Source: Chloroflexota bacterium
Lineage (GTDB): Bacteria; Chloroflexota; Anaerolineae; 4572-78; J111
Length of the DNA stretch: 64,000 nt
Reading direction: 5' to 3'
NCBI GenBank assembly: GCA_016860845.1
Contig: BOKF01000002.1
Coordinates: 310,001-374,000 of the forward strand
The notes under the pieces are model-generated. The model saw only the letters and a program-made list of their open reading frames with translations. It was not told where the DNA came from and did no database searches. Shown here in pieces: positions 53,501 to 60,768 of the stretch. Each line of letters starts with the position of its first letter. Positions within the stretch are counted from its first letter, which is position 1. The translations under genes were made by a program, and so were the position numbers.

Positions 53501-53979
53501 CCTTTTTCGGTCAGGGTGTTCAGCCACTCCTCCCGAACCGGGCCGATAAATTGCACCAGCCACATTTCTTCAGCCTGAGCAGGAGTTTGGCGCAGTCTAT
53601 TGGGGGCAGCGGGTTCAACGGCTTTACTGGGGCTGGTTCTGATTACCTGGCCACCGCGTAGGGGGATTTCATCAAAATCGGGCTGGCTTTGCAGGCTGGC
53701 CTGCCGAGATACAGCGGCAGCCTGAGACTGGCTTACCCGCCAGAGTGAAAACGCTCCGTAATCTACCAGCAGGGTGGCTCCGCTGGCCGCCAGCTCCTTG
53801 AATGTCTGCTCGTCTGCAGCATCAACCAGCACCTTCTGGCCGGCAGGAGCTTGCGCCTCCACCGCAGGAGGAGGGTTTGACCACCAGAATACACTCAGCA
53901 GCAAACTCAAGCCGAGGCTAAGCGCCGCCAGGAGTCGCCTCTGGTAATTACGCGAGCGGAACAAAACGGTTTGATTCAC
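50542..53979 (-). CDS. secreted subtilisin-like serine protease (S8)
   Basis: A 1,145-residue secreted protease. The signal peptide ends near VEAQA (about residue 43). A propeptide-like region (about 44-290) is followed by the S8 domain: Asp in VVDVTDSGLDDG (about 335), His in DGHGNINAHIIAGF (about 382) and Ser in SSGTSHSTPAIAAG (about 623), with Asn in AAGNSG. After it come a jelly-roll-type domain and a P/homoB-like domain near the C-terminus (about 990-1110, TFPDDLDILLVGPGG). The end, CANTLSGIYLPIIHKK, carries the YLPxIxK-type motif seen in the beta-helix protein. GTG start with AGGGGG upstream. Likely degrades extracellular protein. Confidence 0.9.
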   Translation of the reverse strand: MNQTVLFRSRNYQRRLLAALSLGLSLLLSVFWWSNPPPAVEAQAPAGQKVLVDAADEQTFKELAASGATLLVDYGAFSLWRVSQSQAAAVSRQASLQSQPDFDEIPLRGGQVIRTSPSKAVEPAAPNRLRQTPAQAEEMWLVQFIGPVREEWLNTLTEKGQLEIVGYLPNNAYIVWGKAAHETLEEIARANTFIQWLGPYHPAYRLEPSLQQAAATQPADKPVEVTVQFYTTGQTPQSLARLQSLGQAVRLIMPVLNFTNITLALPAGQLVEVATWPDVYNVEPWVTPQLYDERQDQILAGNISGSNPSGPGYLNWLATKGFTQTGQFNFVVDVTDSGLDDGTPAPNHFGLYTLGNLALASRVVYNRLEGTPNRGSTIQGADGHGNINAHIIAGFNDRTGFPHADGAGFHYGLGVAPFVKVGGSVIFDPDFTSPNYNNLQARAYNDGARISSNSWGEKLGSGAYTSDSQAYDALVRDAQPPGSVFPTAGNQEMVIVFAAGNSGVTVGTNSIGWPGTGKNVLTVGASENVQAFGGADGSGVGDTGANNLNDIIDFSSRGPLDDGRVKPDLVGPGTHVSGGAWQQSPLDSGNGVADPGFNGSGVSGGVGSIFFPNGQQFYTASSGTSHSTPAIAAGAALLRQYFVNQGLTPPSPAMSKAYLVNATRYLTGLGANDTLFSNNQGMGRMDLGMAFDGVARFLRDQSSAERFSATGQVHSYTGVVSDPGKPFRVTLAWTDAPGATVGNAFNNNLDLIVNVGGNTYRGNVFGGAASTSGGTADPRNNVESVFLPAGVSGPYAVTVQAANINSDGVPNAGGTLDQDFALVIYNANPTNLQPFIAGAGHNLLAENFAPANGVPDPGEQVTANFVLQNIGTGNTSNLVATLQPTGGVIPISTAQTYGALTALGAPVGRPFTFRVNPALICGGTLTATLQLQDGAANLGTVAFEFTLGTTVSGPPRVFANTGAIIVPAGAPASTNGAAAPYPATINVNGIVSPVSKVTATLTSVAHTFPDDLDILLVGPGGQKVILISDAGGGTDISTATLTFDDAAAGMLPDSGLIPAAGGSFRPSDFTPGDNLPGPAPAGPYGTALSAFNGVNPNGVWSLYVNDDATQDSGGINGGWRVGFTLANQVCANTLSGIYLPIIHKK

Positions 53980-54080
53980 CGATACCCCCTGAATTGAATC
54001 CAGTTTTACAGAACCTCAATCACTCGGCTTGAGCTGGCTATCCAGCCGTAAATATCCTGCGCTTTCATCATGTAGATAAA

Positions 54081-54306
54081 GGGTAAAGTCCCGGGATGAT
54101 GGGGTAGCCGTACTCGCTACAAATCAAAACCTGACCCACGGGTCCGGCATTACCAAGACCACAGGAGAGATGGCTTTAGGCCAGCTTGGCGGAGGGGCGT
54201 CCGTCAGATCCGGGCGGTGATCTTCACGAGTGCAGATAACCAACATCCTGGCAGTACGGGCAGCCGCCAGCAATTTCTGAAGGGGCTGAATGGCGCTTCG
54301 AAACAA
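54081..54306 (-). pseudogene. frameshifted isochorismatase-family hydrolase fragment
   Basis: On the minus strand one frame gives QPLQKLLAAARTARMLVICT and REDHRPDLTDAPPP, matching the cysteine-hydrolase/biuret-type LLAAARAAG-(V/I)-H-TREGHRPDLSD motif. The homology then continues in another frame as GLGNAGPVGQVLICSEYGYP followed by IIPGLYP. A stop also interrupts the second frame, and the N-terminal and catalytic Cys regions are missing. A degraded gene. Confidence 0.6.
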
Positions 54307-54419
54307 TGATACTATATTACCGGGTATTTCGCCAAATCTGAGGACATTTCACTTTTGAAGCAAACTTGGCCAATGCTCTGCGTTGGCCTTATCGGGATAA
54401 GGCCGAGAAAGAATCCCCT

Positions 54420-54463
54420 AGTATAGCCTAACTACCCGCTGCGCGTCTAGTGACAAATGTCAC
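54420..54463 (-). promoter_or_regulatory. Crp/Fnr-type box plus -10, minus strand (site d)
   Basis: AGTGACAAATGTCACT is a near-perfect palindrome (core 54451-54462). On the minus strand TATACT (54425-54420) lies 25 nt after it, close to the 24-nt geometry of sites a-c. It points toward the subtilase, about 440 nt away, across the hydrolase pseudogene. Confidence 0.5.
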
Positions 54464-54480
54464 TATTAATTCAGCCATCT

Positions 54481-54494
54481 GTGACGTTTGTCAC
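54481..54494. promoter_or_regulatory. second Crp/Fnr-type box (site e)
   Basis: GTGACGTTTGTCAC is a second palindrome, its centre 31 bp (three turns) from site d. TACACT lies 18 nt to its right, not at the class II spacing, and TATAGT at 54540 is further off. It may act with site d or serve the plus-strand genes from 54880. Confidence 0.5.
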
Positions 54495-54879
54495 TAATAA
54501 TCAGGATAAACTACACTTCCTGATGGAGAAAAACGGTTCTATAGTGGGTATAGGCTTTACAGGTACGCTTCCATTCCTATTTCTGCCAGTTTAGCTCCTG
54601 ATTTTCCCTCCCTAATGGGTCAATAAGCAGCAAGCCTGATCCGACCAAGACCAATTAGTACAAATGAAACCGGCGAAAGGATCAGGACTATTACAGTCAT
54701 CATCATTTCACAACCCTACAGCAACAGTGGAAACATGATTGCTACGCAATTGGCGAACTAGTGGGATACAGGTACTTTGCCGATAAATTCCTATTGGAGG
54801 TGCGGCTCAACTTATTATCATTATACTCAACCATCTATCAAACAAAGATTAATCAATGCGGGCAAAGGAGGGAAGTCCA
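54495..54879. other. intergenic region without a supported gene
   Basis: Several stop-rich frames and a T/A-rich stretch. I see no gene, hairpin or repeat I can support beyond possible -10 sequences for the BCAM0308-type gene. Confidence 0.4.
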
Positions 54880-55362
54880 ATGCATAGACAACCGTACAGC
54901 CGCAAAGACCGATTAATCAAAGAAAAACGGCACGACGTTTATCAAGAACGAAGTAAATGGCCTGAACCAACCCGTTGTACCACCTGTGGTGCTCTATTTG
55001 TCAATGGGCGTTGGACCTGGCAGGGAGCGCCGGCAAAAACCTACGAAACTATCTGTCCGGCCTGCCGGCGCATCGCCGATCGTTACCCGGCCGGGTATGT
55101 GGAAATCAGCGGCCCATTCCTTGCTGAACATCACGCCGAAATATTAAATCTCATCGCTAACGTCGAGAAGCAAGAGAAAAGTGAGCACCCACTGGAAAGA
55201 ATCATCGCTACTACCTCTGAAAGAGATCATCTGCTGATCACCAGCACCGGGCATCATCTGGCTCGCCGCATTGGTGAAGCACTGGCCAGAGCTTACAAGG
55301 GTGAGCTTTCTTTTCAATATGCCGAAGCCGAAGATAGTATCAGGGTTTATTGGCAGCGGTAA
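54880..55362 (+). CDS. BCAM0308-family protein
   Basis: 160 residues. The N-terminus is HRQPYSRKDRLIKEKRHDVY, then a CxxC..CxxC zinc-ribbon-like site (RCTTCGALFVNGRWTW ... ICPACRRIADRYPAGYVEI) and a C-terminal alpha/beta segment (STGHHLARRIGEALARAYKG). This matches proteins named for Burkholderia locus BCAM0308, part of a low-oxygen-activated region as I recall; annotations relate it loosely to NMD3-like ribosome-binding proteins, but no function is shown. The frame opens at 54856, but AAAGGAGG precedes the ATG at 54880. It sits upstream of the cNMP and V/A-ATPase genes. Confidence 0.8.
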   Translation: MHRQPYSRKDRLIKEKRHDVYQERSKWPEPTRCTTCGALFVNGRWTWQGAPAKTYETICPACRRIADRYPAGYVEISGPFLAEHHAEILNLIANVEKQEKSEHPLERIIATTSERDHLLITSTGHHLARRIGEALARAYKGELSFQYAEAEDSIRVYWQR

Positions 55363-55478
55363 GGTAATTGTCCAAGAACAAGTTCCCTAAAGTTCTCTGG
55401 GAACTGAAGGAACGCGTAGGAACTCAAAATGGCGATTAATGCTGGACAAGTTCAAAGTGAAATAAGGGAGATGTGACA

Positions 55479-55961
55479 ATGACGACACAGACCGAGTTAA
55501 GGTTACTCACGACCCTCCGGGGTATCAAGGCGCTCCAGGGAATGGAATCAGCTCACTTGAAGAAGCTGGCGGCTATGGCCGGCGAGGTCACTTTTGCTAA
55601 AGACCGCATCATCTACCGGGAAGGAGACCTGGGTGAGGCGATTTACTTTATCGAAGAGGGCGAGGTGATGATTGAAATGAGTGTGGCAGACAGCCCACCG
55701 ATAAAGATGTATTCTGTTGGCCCAGGCCAGCTTTTTGGCTGGTCGGCGCTGTTTCCACCCCGGCGTAAGCAGGCCCGGGCTCGGGCCGTTGTCCCCACGC
55801 GCGTGATTGCCGTCAATGCAGCTCGATTACGCGAGGCCTTCAAAGCGGATCAAGGTTTGGAAAACGCAATCATCCAGCGGGTGAATGAAGTCATTGCTGA
55901 TCGTCTAACAGTCACCCGGCAGCAATTGACAGACTCATTCCAAATAAGCCCGCAACGTTAG
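55479..55961 (+). CDS. cyclic-nucleotide-binding-domain protein without output domain
   Basis: 160 residues with one cNMP-binding barrel: GEVTFAKDRIIYREGDLGEA, IYFIEEGEVMIEMSV and GQLFGWSALFPPRRKQARAR, where the phosphate-binding cassette is SALFPPRRKQARARAV. The cassette resembles Crp-type but lacks the typical R-[S/T] order, so ligand identity is unclear. It ends with a long C-helix and has no HTH or kinase, so it probably signals by protein contact. AGGGAG precedes the ATG (55479); a GTG two codons earlier is less likely. It lies 26 nt upstream of the V/A-ATPase cluster and may regulate it; this is position-based. Confidence 0.75.
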   Translation: MTTQTELRLLTTLRGIKALQGMESAHLKKLAAMAGEVTFAKDRIIYREGDLGEAIYFIEEGEVMIEMSVADSPPIKMYSVGPGQLFGWSALFPPRRKQARARAVVPTRVIAVNAARLREAFKADQGLENAIIQRVNEVIADRLTVTRQQLTDSFQISPQR

Positions 55962-55987
55962 CCAGCAGCAATCAATTTAGAAGAACA

Positions 55988-56323
55988 ATGTCAACTTCGC
56001 TCTCGCCTTTGCAAGCCATCCACCAGAAAGAGACAGAATTACACCACCGCCTTGAAATGGCCCGTCAGCAAGCCGAAGCCAGGCTTCAGGCAGCCTGTGC
56101 GGAAGCCGAGCAGATACTGTCCCAGGCCGAACAAGAGGGCCGGGCCGAGGCCAAGCTTCTTTTGGAACAAGGCCTGGCAGCGGCTCAGCAAGAGGCCGAA
56201 GCTGTTCTGGCTGAAGCGCAAGAGCAGGCTGCGGCGCTACGCAGGCGCGCGGCATCCCATTTAGACGCGGCCGCAACACGAATCACCAGGTTGGTGCTGC
56301 CTGGCGATTCACGACTGGCCTGA
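55988..56323 (+). CDS. V/A-type ATP synthase peripheral-stalk subunit (G/H-type)
   Basis: 111 residues, almost entirely helical and rich in Ala, Glu and Gln (HHRLEMARQQAEARLQAACA, EAEQILSQAEQEGRAEAKLL), a long coiled coil that would pair with subunit E as the peripheral stalk of a V/A-ATPase. In Thermus this is subunit G and in archaea AhaH. It is the first gene of the ATPase run and lies 20 nt upstream of subunit I. Sequence signatures are weak, so the assignment leans on order. Confidence 0.75.
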   Translation: MSTSLSPLQAIHQKETELHHRLEMARQQAEARLQAACAEAEQILSQAEQEGRAEAKLLLEQGLAAAQQEAEAVLAEAQEQAAALRRRAASHLDAAATRITRLVLPGDSRLA

Positions 56324-56343
56324 CTCAAACCGGAGCATTCAGC

Positions 56344-58251
56344 ATGCTGCTTTCGATGGCCAAGGTGCAGATTATTGGCACCAAACAATGCCAGGGCCAA
56401 ACCATTCAACTCCTCCAGCGGCTGGGCGTTGTTCAGATTGACCCGTGGAGTGAGCGCCGCGCCGGGGTGCAGCAGCGCATGACCCTGGGCAGTGAAATCA
56501 TTTCCGGGCGCGAGCGCCTGGCTTATGCCGCCACCCGGGTAGAGGCTCTCCTGGTGGCTTTGCCCGCCGTCGAGACCGTCCCCCCCGCCGAGTTCAAGGC
56601 AGATGAGCGCTGTTCTCCTGGCGAGTTATTTCAGGCAGTCGAAGCAGACCTGGGTGAAGTTGGACCGCAAATACAAGTGCTGACCGGCCGGCGCACCCAG
56701 TTGGCAGAGCAGTTGGCTTCTCTCAGCCGTTATGAGACGACGCTCCGGCAGTTACTCCCGGTGACCCCGGTCTATGTTGATTTAGAGCATTATGCTGTCA
56801 GCGCCGTGTGGGTTGAACGCCGGTTTCAGCCGGTTCTGGAAATCCTGACCCAGCGGTTGCAAGAACTGACCGAGGGCTTGTGCGAGGTTGTCTCGCACCA
56901 GGTCAACCCGGATATGATCGTCGCCCTGCTGATCTTCCCCAAAAGCCAGGCCGGCGCCGTTAATGAACTGCTTGGGCGTGAGAATATCAGCCAGGTTCGT
57001 CTACCACCGGACCTGGCCGGGCAGTCACTCGAGCAAGCTCTGGCCAATATTCAGGAGCGGCGGCGGGTGATCCCCCAAGAGTTGGCTGTGGTTGAGGCCC
57101 AACTGGCGGCGCTGGCGCGGACTTGGCGCTCCCGGCTGCTGGCCTGGCAAGGGTTGCTGCATGACCAACTGGCCCAGCTAGAGGTACAAACTCAGCTTGG
57201 TCAAACCGACTATACCTTTGTTATCGAAGGCTGGGCGCCGGAGTCGCGGCTGGAGCAGATCCAGGCGGCCCTGCGGCGTGAGATTGGCGAGGAAGTGCTG
57301 CTCGTCAAGCTGCCCCTCTCCGCAGCCGAGCAAGAACAAGCTCCGGTGCTGTTTGCTAATCCCCGCCTGGTGACTCCTTTTGAGCCGCTGCTGGGGCTGC
57401 TGGCCTTACCCCGCTACGGTGAATTTGATCCATCCCCTGTGCTGGCCCTCTTCTTCCCTCTCTTTTTCGGGATGATCCTGGGCGATGTGGCCTATGGCTT
57501 TGTTTTGTTGGCCCTGATGCTCTATCTGCGCCGGCGCTTTAAAGCCCAGTTTTTCTTACGCTCATTGAGCGAAGCTCTGATCATGGCCTCTATCTGGAGC
57601 ATTATTTTTGGCTTTCTCTACGGGGAATTTTTGGGCACCCTGGGCGAGGAGATTGGCCTGCACCCGCTCTGGTTTGATCGCGGCCATGACGTGCAAAGAT
57701 TGTTTCTGCTAACCATTGGCTTAGGCGCGGGGCATATTGTCTTGGGCCTGGGCCTGGGCCTATGGGATGGCGTGCGCCGCCGCAGCCGCCACACGATCAT
57801 CGAAAAAGCCGCCATGCTAGTCGCTCTGGCCGCCATTTTCCTGCTGGTGGCTGTGCTGGCGGGCTATCTGCCCGACTCTTTTTTTACCCCCGCTATTGCC
57901 TTATTGGTTGTGGGCGTGGTCATGCTTATCTACAGTCTGGGTAAGCTGGGCCTGCTGCTGGGGCCACTGGAGTTGTTGAGCCTGGTCAGCAATGTTCTCT
58001 CGTATCTGCGGATTGCCGCGATTGGCCTGTCGTCAGTCTATCTGGCCCAGGTAGCTAATGAGTTAGGCGGGTTGGTGGGCAATCTCCTGGTCGGCCTGAT
58101 TATTGCCGGCCTGTTGCACGCGTTGAACCTGGTTTTGGGTACGTTCAGCCCTACCATTCAATCCTTGCGCTTGCACTACGTCGAATTCTTTGGCAAATTT
58201 TACCGGGGTGGAGGCCAGCCCTTCCGCCCGTTTCAACGTTTACGCTCGTAG
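56344..58251 (+). CDS. ntpI: V/A-type ATP synthase subunit I
   Basis: 635 residues: an N-terminal cytoplasmic half (about 1-340) with coiled-coil segments joining the stalk, and a membrane half (about 350-600) with seven or so helices. The motif PLFFGMILGDVAYGFVLLAL and SIIFGFLYGEFLG are the conserved subunit I/a entrance; SLVSNVLSYLRIAAIGLSSV contains the conserved Arg (SYLRI) that faces the ring glutamate, and VLGTFSPTIQSLRLHYVEFF ends the family. It passes H+ or Na+ between half-channels. GGAG precedes the ATG by nine bases. Confidence 0.92.
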   Translation: MLLSMAKVQIIGTKQCQGQTIQLLQRLGVVQIDPWSERRAGVQQRMTLGSEIISGRERLAYAATRVEALLVALPAVETVPPAEFKADERCSPGELFQAVEADLGEVGPQIQVLTGRRTQLAEQLASLSRYETTLRQLLPVTPVYVDLEHYAVSAVWVERRFQPVLEILTQRLQELTEGLCEVVSHQVNPDMIVALLIFPKSQAGAVNELLGRENISQVRLPPDLAGQSLEQALANIQERRRVIPQELAVVEAQLAALARTWRSRLLAWQGLLHDQLAQLEVQTQLGQTDYTFVIEGWAPESRLEQIQAALRREIGEEVLLVKLPLSAAEQEQAPVLFANPRLVTPFEPLLGLLALPRYGEFDPSPVLALFFPLFFGMILGDVAYGFVLLALMLYLRRRFKAQFFLRSLSEALIMASIWSIIFGFLYGEFLGTLGEEIGLHPLWFDRGHDVQRLFLLTIGLGAGHIVLGLGLGLWDGVRRRSRHTIIEKAAMLVALAAIFLLVAVLAGYLPDSFFTPAIALLVVGVVMLIYSLGKLGLLLGPLELLSLVSNVLSYLRIAAIGLSSVYLAQVANELGGLVGNLLVGLIIAGLLHALNLVLGTFSPTIQSLRLHYVEFFGKFYRGGGQPFRPFQRLRS

Positions 58252-58293
58252 GGCAAACTTCAATTTGACCAAAATTAGAAAGGAACTCGAACT

Positions 58294-58512
58294 ATGGAAG
58301 CTGGTTTGATTGCCATTGGCGCGGGTCTGGCCGTGGGTCTGGCGGGTATCGCCACCGGCTATGCCCAGGGACATATCGGCTCGGCGGGGGTGGGCGCTGT
58401 GGCCGAAAAGCCGGAACTGCTCGGTAACATTATCCTGTTGATTGCCATTCCTGAAACAGTGCTCATTCTGGGCTTCGCCGTGGCCGCTATGATTATTTTG
58501 CTTCTGGCCTGA
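58294..58512 (+). CDS. ntpK: V/A-type ATP synthase subunit K (ring proteolipid)
   Basis: 72 residues forming one helical hairpin: helix 1 MEAGLIAIGAGLAVGLAGIA and TGYAQGHIGSAG; a polar loop EKPE; helix 2 IILLIAIPETVLILGFAVAA with the ion-carrying Glu in PETV. This is a single-hairpin c-like subunit, half the size of Enterococcus NtpK. The Q in GYAQG and the T after the Glu are of the kind that help bind Na+, so sodium coupling is possible but not shown. AAAGGA lies before the ATG. Confidence 0.88.
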   Translation: MEAGLIAIGAGLAVGLAGIATGYAQGHIGSAGVGAVAEKPELLGNIILLIAIPETVLILGFAVAAMIILLLA

Positions 58513-58611
58513 ACGCCGGCGGATCAATCACTTTTTAGAATTGGGTTTAGCCAAATTTTAGGCGGTTCAGGGGGACCGGTTGCTAATGTACCCTGAGAGT
58601 AAGTCTGTCCT

Positions 58612-59271
58612 ATGTCCTTAGAGCATATCCTGCAAGCCCTGGAAGCTGAAGCCGAGCAGCAAATTGCCGAGATTGAACAGGTCGCTGAGGCTCAGGTTAA
58701 ACGTATCCTCAACCAGGCCCAAGCCGAGGCCGGGGTAGTGCGGCAAAAGCACGTGGTAGCCAGCCAGGCGTTGCTTCAAGTGGAGCGAACCCGCTTGTTA
58801 AATCGGGCCAAACAGCAAGCTTCTCAGATCGTGTTGAGAGAGCGAGAAGCAGTGATTTCCTCGGCCTTGGCTGCCACGATGGAGGGCCTGGCTGCCTTAT
58901 CCAACACCAACGCCTATGCCCACCTCCTCCGGCAGTTGACTCAAGAAGCTGTGGACACGCTGGGCACGGACGAGCCGCTTTGCCTGCACGTGCGCGAACG
59001 GGATGTCGAGCTGATGGAACGGATCGCCGGCGAGATGGGGCTACCGGCCAGCGTAACAGGCGATCTAAATGAGGTCATCCCGCCTGGGCAGACGCACTTT
59101 TCTCCTGCTGAACAGAATGGCCAATCCCTGGGCGGGCTGGCTGCCACGGTCGCTGCGGGCCGGGTCACCTTGAATAATACGTTGGAAGCGCGTCTCTTTC
59201 GGGTAAGCAACCTCTACCGCGCCCAAATTGCCGAAATCATCTTTGATGAGCCAGGAGTGTTGGAGGGTTAA
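58612..59271 (+). CDS. ntpE: V/A-type ATP synthase subunit E
   Basis: 219 residues: a long N-terminal helix rich in Ala/Glu/Gln (LEAEAEQQIAEIEQVAEAQV) which pairs with the G/H subunit, and a C-terminal alpha/beta domain (HLLRQLTQEAVDTLGTDEPL; VTLNNTLEARLFRVSNLYRA) that contacts the catalytic head. The final FDEPGVLEG is followed four bases later by the start of subunit C, so translation is coupled. The end of the family (TLEARL) matches the vATP-synt_E domain. Confidence 0.87.
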   Translation: MSLEHILQALEAEAEQQIAEIEQVAEAQVKRILNQAQAEAGVVRQKHVVASQALLQVERTRLLNRAKQQASQIVLREREAVISSALAATMEGLAALSNTNAYAHLLRQLTQEAVDTLGTDEPLCLHVRERDVELMERIAGEMGLPASVTGDLNEVIPPGQTHFSPAEQNGQSLGGLAATVAAGRVTLNNTLEARLFRVSNLYRAQIAEIIFDEPGVLEG

Positions 59272-59275
59272 ATTT

Positions 59276-60364
59276 GTGCCCAGCGGCTATGATTACGGCA
59301 ATGCTCGCCTCCGCGCCATGCGCAGCCGGCTTCTCACAGCAGCCGACTATCACAACCTGCTGGCTAAAGCGACGATTGAGGAGGTTATCACCGCGCTGAC
59401 CGAAACCCCCTATAAAGAGGATATTGAGCTGGCCTTGACCCGGCTGGTTGGCGTAGCCTGTGTTTTTGAGGCGATCCGGGCTAACTTGACCCGGACACTG
59501 CGCCAGCTTCGTGACTTTTTTGAGGGAGAATCTCGCCGGCTGGTAGACCTGCTGCTGCGGCGCTGGGACCGGCATAACTTGTTGACTATCCTACGCGGGC
59601 AGAGTCAAGAGCTTGCTCCTGAAACAGTGTTAGCGGCGGTCGTGCCGGTGGGTCAGCTTGACGAGGTGTCGTTACGAGAGCTGGCTCGCCAGCCCGGTCT
59701 CCGGGCGGTGATTGAGCTGATGTCAACCTGGCAACTGCCGTACGCCGGGGCGCTGCGCCGCGTCCAACCGCGTATTGGCACACTCCCCGACCTCGATCAG
59801 CTAGAGCTGGCCCTGAACCGCGCTCATTACACCTCGCTCCAGGAGCAACTGCACCAGGGTAACGGTAACAAAGCGATTGTGCTTGAGCAGTTCCAGACTG
59901 AGGTTGATCTGGCTAACCTGATTACCGTGCTGCGGCTGGTCCGCCGGCCGGACCTGGCGCCTCTGGTTCAGCAGCGGTACAACACGGGCGATGTGCAGCC
60001 TCTGTTCATTGAGCCGGGCGGTCACCTGCCGGTGCAGCGCCTGGTAGAGCTGGTTGCCCAGGCCGGCAATTTGGAGGGTTTAGTTCACGGCTTGAATCAT
60101 ACCCGCTACGGGGCAGCATTGACCGCGGGTTGGCAGCGTTACCAGGCAGGTGAAGGCAGATTAGCCGTCTTCGAACGAGAACTGGAACGCTGGCAAGCGC
60201 ATCAGTTCGTCACCATGTTCAACCGCAACCCGTTGAGTATTGCTATCCCTATTGGCTACATCGGCTGTAAGGCTGTCGAGGTTGCCAACCTGCGGCTCAT
60301 TGCCCAGGCAGTCGCCCTGGGGTTGAAACGTGACGAGGTGCGGCAGGAGTTAATCATTGTTTAG
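59276..60364 (+). CDS. ntpC: V/A-type ATP synthase subunit C
   Basis: 362 residues, alpha-helical, with no membrane segment, matching the vATP-synt_AC39 subunit that links the central shaft to the K ring. Typical repeats of the three-helix motif are seen: RLRAMRSRLLTAADYHNLLA, then DRHNLLTILRG and the final FNRNPLSIAIPIGYIGCKAV, EVANLRLIAQAVALGL. The frame opens earlier (59228), inside subunit E, but GGAGGG lies eight bases before the GTG at 59276, which is used here. Next gene begins 13 nt later. Confidence 0.85.
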   Translation: MPSGYDYGNARLRAMRSRLLTAADYHNLLAKATIEEVITALTETPYKEDIELALTRLVGVACVFEAIRANLTRTLRQLRDFFEGESRRLVDLLLRRWDRHNLLTILRGQSQELAPETVLAAVVPVGQLDEVSLRELARQPGLRAVIELMSTWQLPYAGALRRVQPRIGTLPDLDQLELALNRAHYTSLQEQLHQGNGNKAIVLEQFQTEVDLANLITVLRLVRRPDLAPLVQQRYNTGDVQPLFIEPGGHLPVQRLVELVAQAGNLEGLVHGLNHTRYGAALTAGWQRYQAGEGRLAVFERELERWQAHQFVTMFNRNPLSIAIPIGYIGCKAVEVANLRLIAQAVALGLKRDEVRQELIIV

Positions 60365-60376
60365 GGAGAATTGCTT

Positions 60377-60727
60377 TTGGGACGCTTAATGGTCATTACC
60401 ACCCCTGATTTGGCTCCCGGCTTTCAATTAGCCGGAGTAGAGACGTTTGCCGCCGCCAGTCCCGAAGAGGCTGAGGCGCTTTTGCGGAAACTTCTGGCCG
60501 GAGGAGAAGCCAGTTTGATTGCTGTTCGCCGGGCGCTGTTGGAGGCGATGGATGCCCGCCTGCGCCGCCAGGTTGAGTCCACCTATCAGCCGGTGGTTAT
60601 GGCTATACCGGGGGCCATGCCGGTCCTCGCCAGGGAGCAGCGCCACCGTGCCATTTCTGAACTCATCCGGCGGGCCATTGGCTTTCAAATCACTTTCGGC
60701 ACGGAACAGCAGGAAGACGGCAGATAG
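60377..60727 (+). CDS. ntpF: V/A-type ATP synthase subunit F
   Basis: 116 residues, the small rotor-stalk subunit: GRLMVITTPDLAPGFQLAGV is the CheY-like opening of the family, EEAEALLRKLLAGGEASLIA follows, and PVVMAIPGAMPV resembles the conserved PxxxxIPG motif before the C-terminal amphipathic helix ISELIRRAIGFQI. It binds subunit D inside the catalytic head, though no D gene is present here. The start is TTG at 60377 with AGGGAG eight bases upstream; the TTG at 60371 lies too close to that site. Confidence 0.83.
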   Translation: MGRLMVITTPDLAPGFQLAGVETFAAASPEEAEALLRKLLAGGEASLIAVRRALLEAMDARLRRQVESTYQPVVMAIPGAMPVLAREQRHRAISELIRRAIGFQITFGTEQQEDGR

Positions 60728-60768
60728 TAGATGGTAGATAGCGAATAGTGGATAGCTAAATTTAGACT

